From Shimia sp022448905 (GTDB lineage Bacteria > Pseudomonadota > Alphaproteobacteria > Rhodobacterales > Rhodobacteraceae): a stretch of 64,000 bases of DNA. Both the position numbers and the translations under genes were made by a program. This document shows, piece after piece, positions 34,892 through 42,460 of this stretch. The notes under the pieces are model-generated. The model was not told the origin of the DNA. It saw only the letters and a program-made list of their open reading frames with translations, and ran no database searches. The stretch is from assembly GCF_047126315.1 (NCBI RefSeq), contig NZ_CP138953.1:1302001-1366000 (forward strand). Reading direction: 5' to 3'. Numbering within the stretch: the stretch's first letter is position 1; each line of letters opens with the position of its first letter.

Positions 34892-37081
34892 TTAGAGTAG
34901 AAAGCCGTCGTTGGCGAACTCACCAAAAGTGGTGTTCTCAATTACTAGCGTGTCGCCGTTATCAGCGGTCAGCACAAGATCGTTGCCAGAGTGTCGCCAA
35001 AGCGCAATGTACCCGTCTCCGTTGGTGTCCCGGAACCCAACAAACCAGACCGTGTCAATATCATCCTCAAAGTCTCTGATGGTGTCATTGCCATCGCCGT
35101 AGCTAAAAATGAAACTATCTGAACCAGCGCCGCCATCGAGGCGGTCATTTCCAGTGCCGCCAGTTAGTACATCGTTGCCATTTCCGCCCAATAGGCTGTC
35201 GTTGCCCGAGCCACCATCGAGCGTGTCGTTGCTGCTGCCGCCGTCAAGGCGGTCGTGGCCAGAGCCGCCATTGAGTTTATCGTTTCCGCCGCGGCCGTAG
35301 AGCCGGTCGTTGCCACCAAAACTATTCAGCGTGTTGGCCCCGTCGGTGCCATACATTCTGTCAGCCCCGGTGCGAGACCCAGAGGCGCCTTCAAAGTTAC
35401 GGATTGTGTCGTTTTCGCCTAAGGAACCAGAGACGGTGTTGGCTCTCAGATCGATGACAATGCCGTTTTTGCCGTCTATGTAGCTGATGTAATCCCATCC
35501 CGAGCCGCCATCGAAGCTCTCCTTGCCGCCTGCGGCTTTCACAAAATCGTTGCCAGAGCCAAGATCGACAGTGTCGTCGCCTTTGCCCGCGTAGACTTTG
35601 TCATTGCCGCTGCCGGAATAGATCTTGTCATTGCCGCCGTAGGTTTTGATCTTATTGGCACCTGAGGTGCCGTAGATTGTATCATGCCCAGTTTTGGAAC
35701 CGGAGACGTTTTCAAAGCCACTGATTACGTCGTTGTTGGCCCAGGAGCCAGACACGTCATTGGTGGACAGATTTACCGTCACACCGCCGGTGCTGTCGTA
35801 GTAGCTGAGATAGTCGTTGCCGTTGCCGCCGTAGAACTCTTCTTTGCCGCCCCCCGCTTTTACGTAATCGTTGCCATCGCCGAGATAGACTTTGTCCGAG
35901 CCTTTGCCGGCGTAGACTTTGTCATTGCCGCCATAGGTCTTGATGGTGTTGGCGCCAGAGGTGCCGTGAATGCGGTCATGCCCGGTGCGGGAGCCGGACA
36001 CGCTTTCAAAGCCACTGATGGTGTCGTTGCTGGCCCAAGAACCAGACGCCTCGTTGGTGGCGAGGTTGATCGTCACCCCGTTTTTACTGTCATAGTAGCT
36101 GATGTAATCCTTGCCAGCACCGCCGTGGAATTCTTCACGACCGCCACCACCCACGCGGACGTAGTCATTGCCGTCTCCCAGGTACACGACGTCGTTGCCC
36201 TTGCGGGCGTATACCCTGTCGTTGCCATCCGCGGCATGGATCGTGTCGTCGCGGCTGGTGCCAGTTATGATTTCATCGGTATCGTCGCCGAAGATTTCGC
36301 CTGCAGCGGTAACCTTTGCGGTGTAAGAACCTAGATGGGTCAGATTCAATTCGTCTTCACCATATCCCCACCGATGTTCCACAGACACGTAGTAGGTTGC
36401 GGTCTCGGAGATGGTGAGTTCAATCCTGCTCAATGAGGAGGCGCTGGTGCGGGCAATGACATTGCCGTCGGCGTCCAGAATCGACAGGGGGATGTAGTCC
36501 AGGCCGTCGCGGTCTCCACCAGGTGTCACATCGATAGAGTAAGTCTCGCCGGCGGTCAGGGTCACGGCAAACATATCGACATCATAGCGATAGTCGATGC
36601 TGCCGGAGAACTCGGTGCCCACCTCAGCGGCGGTTGCCTCGGCAATTGTCCCACCAAAGTCGTCAAAGATCTCATTCACAGTGAAGGTGTAGTCTACCGG
36701 CTCGTTGATTGACCAAGAAAAGTGATCCGCGCGGATGTAATATGTGTCGGTCACATCTGCCAGCAGCGGCACATTTGCCCCTTCTGTCTCATACCACTCT
36801 TCTTGGGTATAGGTGTCGGTGTCCGCATTATAGCTGTAACGGTACAGGTCGATCTGGAATGTATAGTAGTTCAGGATCGTGTGGCCGGAATCATCCGTAT
36901 AGTCAAAGTTGAACTCATAGATCTTGCCGGCCTCCAAGGTGACCGCAAACATATCGTAATCACGCTCTTCAAACGTGCTGGTGACGGTTTCGCCCACAGT
37001 GATTGAGCGTGCAGTTGCAGGGGTGTTGCCAATGTCAGCGGGCGCGGTCAGGGGGCTGAACGTGATGTTTTCAAGAGTCAT
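34892..37081 (-). CDS. RTX protein with two PPC domains and a triplicated RTX unit
   Basis: 729 residues, ATG at 37081. Two bacterial pre-peptidase C-terminal (PPC) beta-sandwich domains lie at about 18-145 and 150-265 (RDYDMFAVTLEAGKIYEF; VDMFAVTLTAGETYSID). RTX repeats follow, organised in three long units that share YGGNDKVYAGKG and SYYDS-GVT-NL. The C-terminus (SFIFSYGDGNDTIRDFE) is the typical type I secretion end. No protease domain is present although PPC modules usually accompany proteases. A perfect TTAA-N7-TTAAC site lies 130 bp upstream. Confidence 0.85.
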   Translation of the reverse strand: MTLENITFSPLTAPADIGNTPATARSITVGETVTSTFEERDYDMFAVTLEAGKIYEFNFDYTDDSGHTILNYYTFQIDLYRYSYNADTDTYTQEEWYETEGANVPLLADVTDTYYIRADHFSWSINEPVDYTFTVNEIFDDFGGTIAEATAAEVGTEFSGSIDYRYDVDMFAVTLTAGETYSIDVTPGGDRDGLDYIPLSILDADGNVIARTSASSLSRIELTISETATYYVSVEHRWGYGEDELNLTHLGSYTAKVTAAGEIFGDDTDEIITGTSRDDTIHAADGNDRVYARKGNDVVYLGDGNDYVRVGGGGREEFHGGAGKDYISYYDSKNGVTINLATNEASGSWASNDTISGFESVSGSRTGHDRIHGTSGANTIKTYGGNDKVYAGKGSDKVYLGDGNDYVKAGGGKEEFYGGNGNDYLSYYDSTGGVTVNLSTNDVSGSWANNDVISGFENVSGSKTGHDTIYGTSGANKIKTYGGNDKIYSGSGNDKVYAGKGDDTVDLGSGNDFVKAAGGKESFDGGSGWDYISYIDGKNGIVIDLRANTVSGSLGENDTIRNFEGASGSRTGADRMYGTDGANTLNSFGGNDRLYGRGGNDKLNGGSGHDRLDGGSSNDTLDGGSGNDSLLGGNGNDVLTGGTGNDRLDGGAGSDSFIFSYGDGNDTIRDFEDDIDTVWFVGFRDTNGDGYIALWRHSGNDLVLTADNGDTLVIENTTFGEFANDGFLL
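35280..36155 (-). repeat. Three long tandem repeat units inside the PPC-RTX gene
   Basis: The protein units begin GGGREEFHGG, GGGKEEFYGG and AGGKESFDGG (coding bases near 36150, 35850 and 35540). The first two are about 99 residues apart and the second and third about 106, the extra being one added nonapeptide. Each runs through the turn SGSWxxNDxISGFExVSGSxTGHD or a diverged form. This is duplication of a block, not only of single nonapeptides. Confidence 0.75.
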
Positions 37082-37210
37082 GGGGAGCCTGGATCAGTTA
37101 TGTTCTTTGAAAGTGTTTTTTAGCACCGTTTTCGCGGGCAACTTTGTGTTGGAGAGTTTTTGTCATTTCAATCATCTCAAAGATGATCTTTGCGACGGCC
37201 GATTGCAAGG

Positions 37211-37226
37211 TTAATAAATGGTTAAC
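37211..37226 (+). promoter_or_regulatory. Perfect TTAA-N7-TTAAC site (candidate CtrA box) upstream of the PPC-RTX gene
   Basis: The sequence TTAATAAATGGTTAAC matches the full alphaproteobacterial CtrA consensus TTAA-N7-TTAAC. It lies about 130 bp upstream of the start of the minus-strand PPC-RTX gene. CtrA is retained in Rhodobacterales, where it controls motility and gene transfer agents. Binding is inferred from the motif only. Confidence 0.5.
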
Positions 37227-37341
37227 GACGCGGCAAAGGAGAAAGATTCCCGCACCAAGCGCCCATATCATGCTCTAGGTTATTGGCCGCCGGTACAAAA
37301 ACAATCGTTCTGTGGGAGCAAGGCCAACCAAGTATCAACAA

Positions 37342-37599
37342 TCAACTTGAACCAGTCGGTTGAGGTTGTTCACTAACGCGATGGTTGTTGATGCCAGTAT
37401 CGTTCAGCTTTTCGGGATTTTTCTCGAGCAAGGATTGAAAGTAGCGCTTAACCAGATTGCGAAAGTCGTCGTGACGAAGTCTTGCCAAGTCTTCTCTTCC
37501 CTGAATGTGCAGACCGCAGCATGTTAGATATCGGGCGTGGGTTTCAGCTCGATTGTGGCAGTGAGTCTTTGGAGAGATACGAACCGTAGTATTTTCTTC
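37342..37599 (-). pseudogene. Start-less reading frame of unknown origin downstream of tRNA-Cys
   Basis: This frame was read directly from the minus strand. It is open for 86 codons between a TAA and a TGA but contains no ATG. It reads, in part, KTHCHNRAETHARYLTCCG, LHIQGREDLARLRHDDF, RNLVKRYFQSLLEKNPEKLN. The amino-acid mix looks protein-like, and the region is clearly richer in A+T than the neighbouring genes. It starts about 140 bp beyond the 3' end of tRNA-Cys, where integrated elements often sit. A gene remnant is the simplest reading; I do not recognise the family, and chance openness cannot be excluded. Confidence 0.35.
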
Positions 37600-37742
37600 T
37601 TAAAAGGTCTGGGAATGGGCCACCTGAAGTAACAGACGCCATGGCGAGACCGAGACAGTTAGTAGTGCAAGTTCATTGGACAAGGTACCACTTTGTGTCA
37701 CTCCCAAAGGTCTAATGTGTAAGACGCCGATATGGAAACAAA

Positions 37743-37816
37743 TGGAGGCGAGTACCGGAATCGAACCGGTGTACACGGATTTGCAATCCGCTGCGTCACC
37801 ACTCCGCCAACTCGCC
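37743..37816 (-). tRNA. tRNA-Cys (anticodon GCA)
   Basis: 74 nt on the minus strand. The acceptor GGCGAGT pairs with ACTCGCC, discriminator T and encoded CCA follow. The anticodon GCA is encoded at 37782-37784 on the plus strand (TGC), in the loop of stem CGGAT/ATCCG. The T-arm CCGG-TTCGATT-CCGG is intact. This is the standard bacterial tRNA-Cys. Confidence 0.93.
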
Positions 37817-38076
37817 ATCCGTGGTGCTCTGAAGTGATGCTCCAGAGTGGGCGCATAAATGGTATGAATCTTGGGAAGGTGCAAGCCCCTTTTTGAGGGC
37901 GTTTTGCAGACGGGCATCTCAATGACGTTTCGGCAAGGCTGGACCTTAGGCGGGGCAGGGGCTTGATATGGCGCGTAGAGTTGTCACATTCAGGGAAAAG
38001 ACAGGCGCTGACCGTTGCTGAGCACGCGCGGTTGTGGCAAGAGAACGCAACACGAGTCTGAGCACATGAGAAATCG

Positions 38077-38730
38077 ATGACCGACTATGCCACCCTCCGT
38101 ACCACTATGGTTGATACGCAGATCCGCCCGTCGGATGTGACCAAGTTCACTGTCATCGAGGCCATGCTGAACGTGCCGCGCGAGGCCTTTGTGCCTAACA
38201 GCCAGCGCGACGCGGCCTATGTGGACACCTGCGTGACGCTGGACAAAGGGCGGGTGGTGCTGGATGCGCGCACCTTGGCAAAGATGCTGGACGCGCTGGA
38301 TATTCAAAACGACGAGCTGGTGCTCGATGTGGGCGCGGGGCTTGGCTATTCCTCTGCTGTGATTGCGCGGATGGCGGAAGCGGTGATTGCCGTGGAAGAC
38401 GACGAAGGCCGCGCGTCTGAAGCGCAGATCACGCTGAGCGAGCAAGGTGCGGACAATGCCGTTGTGCATCAGGGGGACCTGGTGAACGGTGCGGCAGAGC
38501 ACGGCCCGTATGACGTGATCCTCTTGCAGGGCGGGGTTGAGGCGCTGCCTGAGGGGCTTCTGGCACAACTCAAAGAGCGTGGCCGAATTGCCGCGCTGTT
38601 TGTGGAAGGCGCTTTGGGGGTTGTGCGCGTCGGCTATAAACTTGATGGTGACATCAACTGGACCTTTGCGTTTAACGCAATGGCCCCCGTGATGCCCGGG
38701 TTCGAGAAACACCGGGCTTTCCAATTATAA
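38077..38730 (+). CDS. pcm: Protein-L-isoaspartate O-methyltransferase family protein
   Basis: 217 residues, SAM-dependent methyltransferase fold. MVDTQIRPSDVTKFTVIEAML and VPREAFVPNSQRDAAYVD match the family N-terminus, and VLDVGAGLGYSSAVIARMAEAVIAVEDDE is the SAM-binding motif I. The C-terminal part (INWTFAFNAMAPVMPGFEKHRAFQL) is as in alphaproteobacterial proteins encoded just before tolC. Repair of isoaspartyl residues is the family activity, but many alphaproteobacterial members diverge from true Pcm. Confidence 0.82.
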   Translation: MTDYATLRTTMVDTQIRPSDVTKFTVIEAMLNVPREAFVPNSQRDAAYVDTCVTLDKGRVVLDARTLAKMLDALDIQNDELVLDVGAGLGYSSAVIARMAEAVIAVEDDEGRASEAQITLSEQGADNAVVHQGDLVNGAAEHGPYDVILLQGGVEALPEGLLAQLKERGRIAALFVEGALGVVRVGYKLDGDINWTFAFNAMAPVMPGFEKHRAFQL

Positions 38731-38772
38731 GGTCCTGATAAGCGGACCAACGACACGCAGGAGGCAGCAGCC

Positions 38773-40185
38773 ATGTTCCAAAAGGTACACAAAGCGGTTC
38801 GACACGGTGCGCTGGCACTGACGGTTTCGGCGGTTTCATTTGGAGCGGCGCAGGCGCAGACGCTCTCGGATGCCCTAGCCACGGCTTATGAGCACAGCGG
38901 CTTGCTGGAACAGAACCGGGCGCTGTTGCGGGCGGCGGATGAAGATGTGGCGGTCACGCAAGCACTGCTGCGGCCGATCATCAACTGGTTTGGCAACGTC
39001 AACTATGATTACGGCCGCTCCACACAATCAAATGCAGCGGGGACCTCAGGTTGGACACCTTATGCCAACATCGGTGTGTCTGCGGATCTGCTGTTGTTTG
39101 ACAACGGCAACTCCAAGCTGGCCGTGGAAGCCGCCAAAGAGACCGTTTTGGCGACGCGTCAAGGTTTGGTGTCGGTTGAGCAGACCGTGCTGTTCAATGC
39201 GGTGCAGGCGTTTATGGATGTTGTGGCCGACGATGAACTGGTGAAGTTGCGGCTCAACAACCTGCGTTTGCTGGAGCGGGAGTTGCAGGCTGCGCAAGAC
39301 CGGTTTGAAGTTGGTGAAGTGACACGGACCGACGTGGCACTGGCGGAAGCCCGTTTGGCCGGCGCGCGAGCGCAATTGGCGGCGGCCCAGGGTGACTTGG
39401 AAGCCAGTAAAGAGTTCTACGCAGCAGCCGTTGGTGAGCGTCCGGGCAACCTTGTGACGCCACGCAGCTTGCCAAAAGCGGCCGGATCTCTGGATCAGGC
39501 AAAAACCGTGGCGGTGCGGTCGCACCCACAGATGTTGCAGGCGCAGTACCAGATTTCGGCCTCTGAGATTAACGTGCAGCGGGCGCGGGCGGCAATGGGG
39601 CCAACTGTGACTTTGAAAACCAACATTGGTACGCGTCGCGATTTTGATTCGTCGGTCTTTTCAGATTCTGCCCGAGTCGGTGTCGAGTTGGGTGGCCCGA
39701 TTTATCAAGGTGGCCGTCTGTCGGCTCTTTTGCGCCAGTCCATGGCACGGCGTGATGCAGAGCGGGCGAACCTGCATGTGGTCCGTCACAACATTCGCCA
39801 AAACGCGGGTACCGCTTGGGCGCGGTTGATCGCCGCGGGTGCGCAGATCCAGGCGAGTGCCCGTCAGGTGGAAGCAGCGCGGATCGCCTTTGAAGGCGTA
39901 CGTGAAGAAGCCAAGCTGGGCGCCCGGACCACGTTGGACGTATTGACTGCTGAGCAAGATTTGCTGGACGCGGAAGCCGATCGCATTGATGCGCAAGCGG
40001 TACAGATTGTGGCGGCCTATGCGGTTTTGTCTTCCATGGGGCTTCTGACCGTGGATCACCTGAACCTGCGGGTGGAGCGTTATGATCCGGAAGCCTACTT
40101 CAACATGGTGAAAAACGCACCGGCCCTGCGGTCTGAACAAGGTAAAAAATTAGACCGTGTGCTTAAAGCAATTGGGAAAGAATAA
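38773..40185 (+). CDS. tolC: TolC-family outer-membrane channel
   Basis: 470 residues. AGGAGG stands 7 nt before the ATG, and a signal peptide (MFQKVHKAVRHGALALTVSAVSFGAAQAQ) is clear. The TolC duplication is visible: TLSDALATAYEHSGLLEQ and NLRLLERELQAAQDRFEVGEVTRTDVALAEARLAGARAQL, later VRSHPQMLQAQYQISASEINVQRARA and GARTTLDVLTAEQDLLDAEADRI. It would be the exit channel for type I exporters, and so could serve the RTX proteins encoded 1-6 kb away, although no type I ABC/MFP pair is in the window. Confidence 0.9.
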   Translation: MFQKVHKAVRHGALALTVSAVSFGAAQAQTLSDALATAYEHSGLLEQNRALLRAADEDVAVTQALLRPIINWFGNVNYDYGRSTQSNAAGTSGWTPYANIGVSADLLLFDNGNSKLAVEAAKETVLATRQGLVSVEQTVLFNAVQAFMDVVADDELVKLRLNNLRLLERELQAAQDRFEVGEVTRTDVALAEARLAGARAQLAAAQGDLEASKEFYAAAVGERPGNLVTPRSLPKAAGSLDQAKTVAVRSHPQMLQAQYQISASEINVQRARAAMGPTVTLKTNIGTRRDFDSSVFSDSARVGVELGGPIYQGGRLSALLRQSMARRDAERANLHVVRHNIRQNAGTAWARLIAAGAQIQASARQVEAARIAFEGVREEAKLGARTTLDVLTAEQDLLDAEADRIDAQAVQIVAAYAVLSSMGLLTVDHLNLRVERYDPEAYFNMVKNAPALRSEQGKKLDRVLKAIGKE

Positions 40186-40257
40186 CATTTTTCCTATCTG
40201 TTGTATGGCTTAGCGGCAGAGGCTACACTCTTCGTGAGGTAAGAGTGGTGAATTTCT

Positions 40258-41184
40258 ATGTCCGATCCAGTGACCAACACGGAAATCGAAGATGTTTTGA
40301 CGTCTATCCGCCGGCTTGTGTCGGAGAATCGGCCTTTGCCAGACGCGGTTAAAGACCAGGCACCGGCACGTCCCGTGGCCTTTGACACGTCTTCAGCGCA
40401 GGACGAAAGTGCAGAAGATGAGACCCCTGTGGCGGAAGCGCCATTGGCTCTGGTGCTGACACCTGCGCTGCGGGTTGAGGACGCGCCTGACGCCGAGGGT
40501 GATGTCGATGCTGATGAACCGCAGGACGTTGTCGACGAATCGGATGATTTGGACGAAGTCGAGATTGACCCATCTGTAGATGTCGACCAGGTGGCAGCGA
40601 AGGTTGAGCCTGATGCTGTGGAAGCCGTCGACGCCGAGCAAGATCAGGTTTCCGTTGAATCTGAAGAGGTTACGCTGGAGGGTGCCGAGGCCTCACTGGA
40701 TGAAGTGATGGTCGAGGTGGGCTCTGGAGATGAGGCTGTTGTGTCTGAGGACGAGGCGCCATTGTCCTTTGAGGCAGTGAGCGATACCGCGCCGGAAGAG
40801 GCGATGGATGAAGAGCAGCCGTTTGATTTCAAACAGGTGCTGGAAGCCCGGATTCATCAGTTCCGCGATGCCACCTCAACGGACGATGTGACTTATGATC
40901 CGGAGGTCGATGCGGCACCGGATATGGCGGATGCGGTGATGGACGAGCTGCGCGCGCATATGCCGGAAGAGATTGCCGACGCAGCAGAGATTGTGGACGC
41001 CGAAGCGCTGTCTGAGGCGATGGAAGAAGCCGCCGAAATTGACGAAGCGATGCTGCGTGAAATGGTGGCCGACATTGTGCGCCAGGAGCTGCAGGGTGCG
41101 CTGGGGGAGCGCATCACCCGCAATGTGCGCAAGCTGGTGCGGCGCGAAATTCACCGCGCATTGGCGGCGCACGACCTCGGATAG
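40258..41184 (+). CDS. PopZ/DUF2497-like acidic protein
   Basis: 308 residues. An N-terminal helix (TEIEDVLTSIRRLVSENR, about 7-24) resembles the EILASIRRII segment of PopZ. A very acidic, disordered linker rich in Asp, Glu, Ala and Val fills about 40-185, and the C-terminal 50 residues (EAMLREMVADIVRQELQGAL, then ITRNVRKLVRREIHRALAA) form paired helices like the PopZ oligomerisation domain. PopZ organises the cell pole in other alphaproteobacteria. The context tolC-popZ is conserved there, with valS usually next. Similarity is by architecture and must be tested. Confidence 0.55.
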   Translation: MSDPVTNTEIEDVLTSIRRLVSENRPLPDAVKDQAPARPVAFDTSSAQDESAEDETPVAEAPLALVLTPALRVEDAPDAEGDVDADEPQDVVDESDDLDEVEIDPSVDVDQVAAKVEPDAVEAVDAEQDQVSVESEEVTLEGAEASLDEVMVEVGSGDEAVVSEDEAPLSFEAVSDTAPEEAMDEEQPFDFKQVLEARIHQFRDATSTDDVTYDPEVDAAPDMADAVMDELRAHMPEEIADAAEIVDAEALSEAMEEAAEIDEAMLREMVADIVRQELQGALGERITRNVRKLVRREIHRALAAHDLG

Positions 41185-41222
41185 GTTAACGCGGTCGCGG
41201 CTATACAGACATTCAGACAACA

Positions 41223-41250
41223 AAAAACGCGCCCGTTTGGGCGCGCTTTT
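41223..41250. terminator. Bidirectional terminator between the PopZ-like gene and DUF6280
   Basis: CGCGCCC (41228-41234) pairs with GGGCGCG (41239-41245) around GTTT, flanked by AAAAAA on the left and CTTTTTG on the right. It serves both convergent genes. Confidence 0.88.
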
Positions 41251-41274
41251 TGTTAGGCAGCTTGCAGAAAGTGC

Positions 41275-41595
41275 TTAGGCAGCTTCGGCCTGTGCAGCGG
41301 CGTTGCGGCGCTCGCTTTCTTCGCGCGACAGCGCAACAGAGGTGCGGACACCTTTGCCAACAAATTCCATCAGGCCTTCGACCACACGTTCGTTTGGGTC
41401 AATACCTGCGCAGGACAGCACTTCGCGACCGTCGCGGGACCGGGCCCAACGGGCAATCTGTTCCGGGCCGTTGCCGTATTTCTTGTCATCCGCAATGGCA
41501 TCGTCCAAGGCCGCGAGCACCACAGCTGCGAACAGCTTGCGAGCACGGTTGCCTTGTTCATTGTTGTATGCCGCTGCATCAACGAAATGGGTCAT
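41275..41595 (-). CDS. DUF6280-type small protein conserved in Rhodobacterales
   Basis: 106 residues, ATG at 41595. It contains NNEQGNRARKLFAAVVLAAL, DDKKYGNGPEQIARWARSRDG and REVLSCAGIDPNERVVEGLM. I recall near-identical proteins throughout Rhodobacterales under DUF6280. The strong conservation and its place opposite efp suggest a core role, but no function is known. It has no membrane segment or signal peptide. Confidence 0.7.
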   Translation of the reverse strand: MTHFVDAAAYNNEQGNRARKLFAAVVLAALDDAIADDKKYGNGPEQIARWARSRDGREVLSCAGIDPNERVVEGLMEFVGKGVRTSVALSREESERRNAAAQAEAA

Positions 41596-41814
41596 CTCGT
41601 CGTCCTTGTGTTATTGCTCTTGTATTTTCGGCGTGGCGCTCCTTATGACGCATCCAAGCCGATTCGGATAGTCCTCAGATGCATAGCTTCTATGCGGAAT
41701 TTGCATAGCATTCTGCGGATTTTTCCCGCGACAGGTTGTCTTGCCACCTGTCGACTGGGCAGATATAGGAGGCTAAACACTCCGATCAACCTTTTTTGCT
41801 TAGGTTTTCTTAAT

Positions 41815-42378
41815 ATGCCCAAGATCAACGGTAACGAAATTCGCCCCGGTAACGTGCTGGAGCACAATGGTGGTCTTTGGGCCGCTGTGAAAGTGGACCA
41901 TGTGAAGCCCGGCAAGGGCGGTGCATTTGCACAGGTCGAGCTCAAGAATCTGCGCAATGGCTCTAAGCTGAACGAGCGTTTCCGGTCTGCTGACAAAGTG
42001 GAGCGCGTGCGTCTGGAGCAGAAAGACCAGCAATTCCTTTATGAGGATGACGGCATGCTGATCTTCATGGACACTGAGACCTATGAGCAGAACCAGATCC
42101 CTGCGGACCTTTTGGGTGATCGTCGTCCGTTCTTGCAGGATGGCATGACCATTGTTGTGGAATTCCACGAAGCTGAGGCATTGAATGCGAGCCTGCCGCA
42201 GAAAGTGACCTGCAAGATTGTGGAGACCGAGCCTGTTGTGAAGGGCCAGACCGCGGCGAATTCGTTTAAGCCAGCGATCTTGGACAATGGCGTGAAGGTT
42301 ATGGTGCCTCCGTTTGTGGGCCAGGACGAAAGCATCGTCGTGAACACCGAGACCATGGAATATTCTGAGCGCGCATAA
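41815..42378 (+). CDS. efp: Elongation factor P
   Basis: 187 residues from the ATG at 41815. The frame stays open far upstream, but MPKINGNEIRPGNVLEHNGGL is the true N-terminus. KPGKGGAF carries Lys34 at the tip, the residue that is beta-lysylated by EpmA in many bacteria; no epmA or epmB is adjacent. Domains II and III (OB folds) end VKVMVPPFVGQDESIVVNTETMEYSERA. EF-P relieves ribosomes stalled at polyproline. There is no good ribosome site directly before the ATG; an AGGAGG lies about 43 nt upstream. Confidence 0.95.
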   Translation: MPKINGNEIRPGNVLEHNGGLWAAVKVDHVKPGKGGAFAQVELKNLRNGSKLNERFRSADKVERVRLEQKDQQFLYEDDGMLIFMDTETYEQNQIPADLLGDRRPFLQDGMTIVVEFHEAEALNASLPQKVTCKIVETEPVVKGQTAANSFKPAILDNGVKVMVPPFVGQDESIVVNTETMEYSERA

Positions 42379-42429
42379 GTCGCGCCCGGACATGTATCCC
42401 CGCGCAACTTGCCGGGGGTTAGATTGAGA

Positions 42430-42460
42430 AACCTCCGGTGACATCACTGGAGGTTTTTTT
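42430..42460 (+). terminator. Terminator of efp that overlaps the GNAT ribosome-binding site
   Basis: AACCTCC (42430-42436) pairs with GGAGGTT (42449-42455); the stem continues as GGTG with CACT across an ACAT loop and runs into T residues to 42460. The 3' arm includes GGAGG (42449-42453), which lies 7 nt before the GTG start of the next gene. The hairpin may therefore both end the efp transcript and hide the next ribosome site. Confidence 0.8.

Larger units (their letters stand above)
37082..37742. other. AT-rich intergenic region between the PPC-RTX gene and tRNA-Cys
   Basis: About 660 bp with no intact gene. Near its left side it holds the candidate CtrA site and presumably the promoter of the PPC-RTX gene; the middle holds the start-less frame at 37342-37599. 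The remaining sequence shows no insertion-sequence ends or direct repeats that I can see. Confidence 0.5.

Noticed and set aside
32880..36155. CRISPR-like repetition
   Set aside because: The repetition is coding: nine-residue GGxGxD repeats of RTX proteins in both genes, not spaced direct DNA repeats.
37600..37917. 105-codon minus-strand frame
   Set aside because: It reads through tRNA-Cys.
41766..41772. AGGAGG as the efp ribosome site
   Set aside because: It is about 43 nt before the true EF-P start, and no sensible protein begins right after it.
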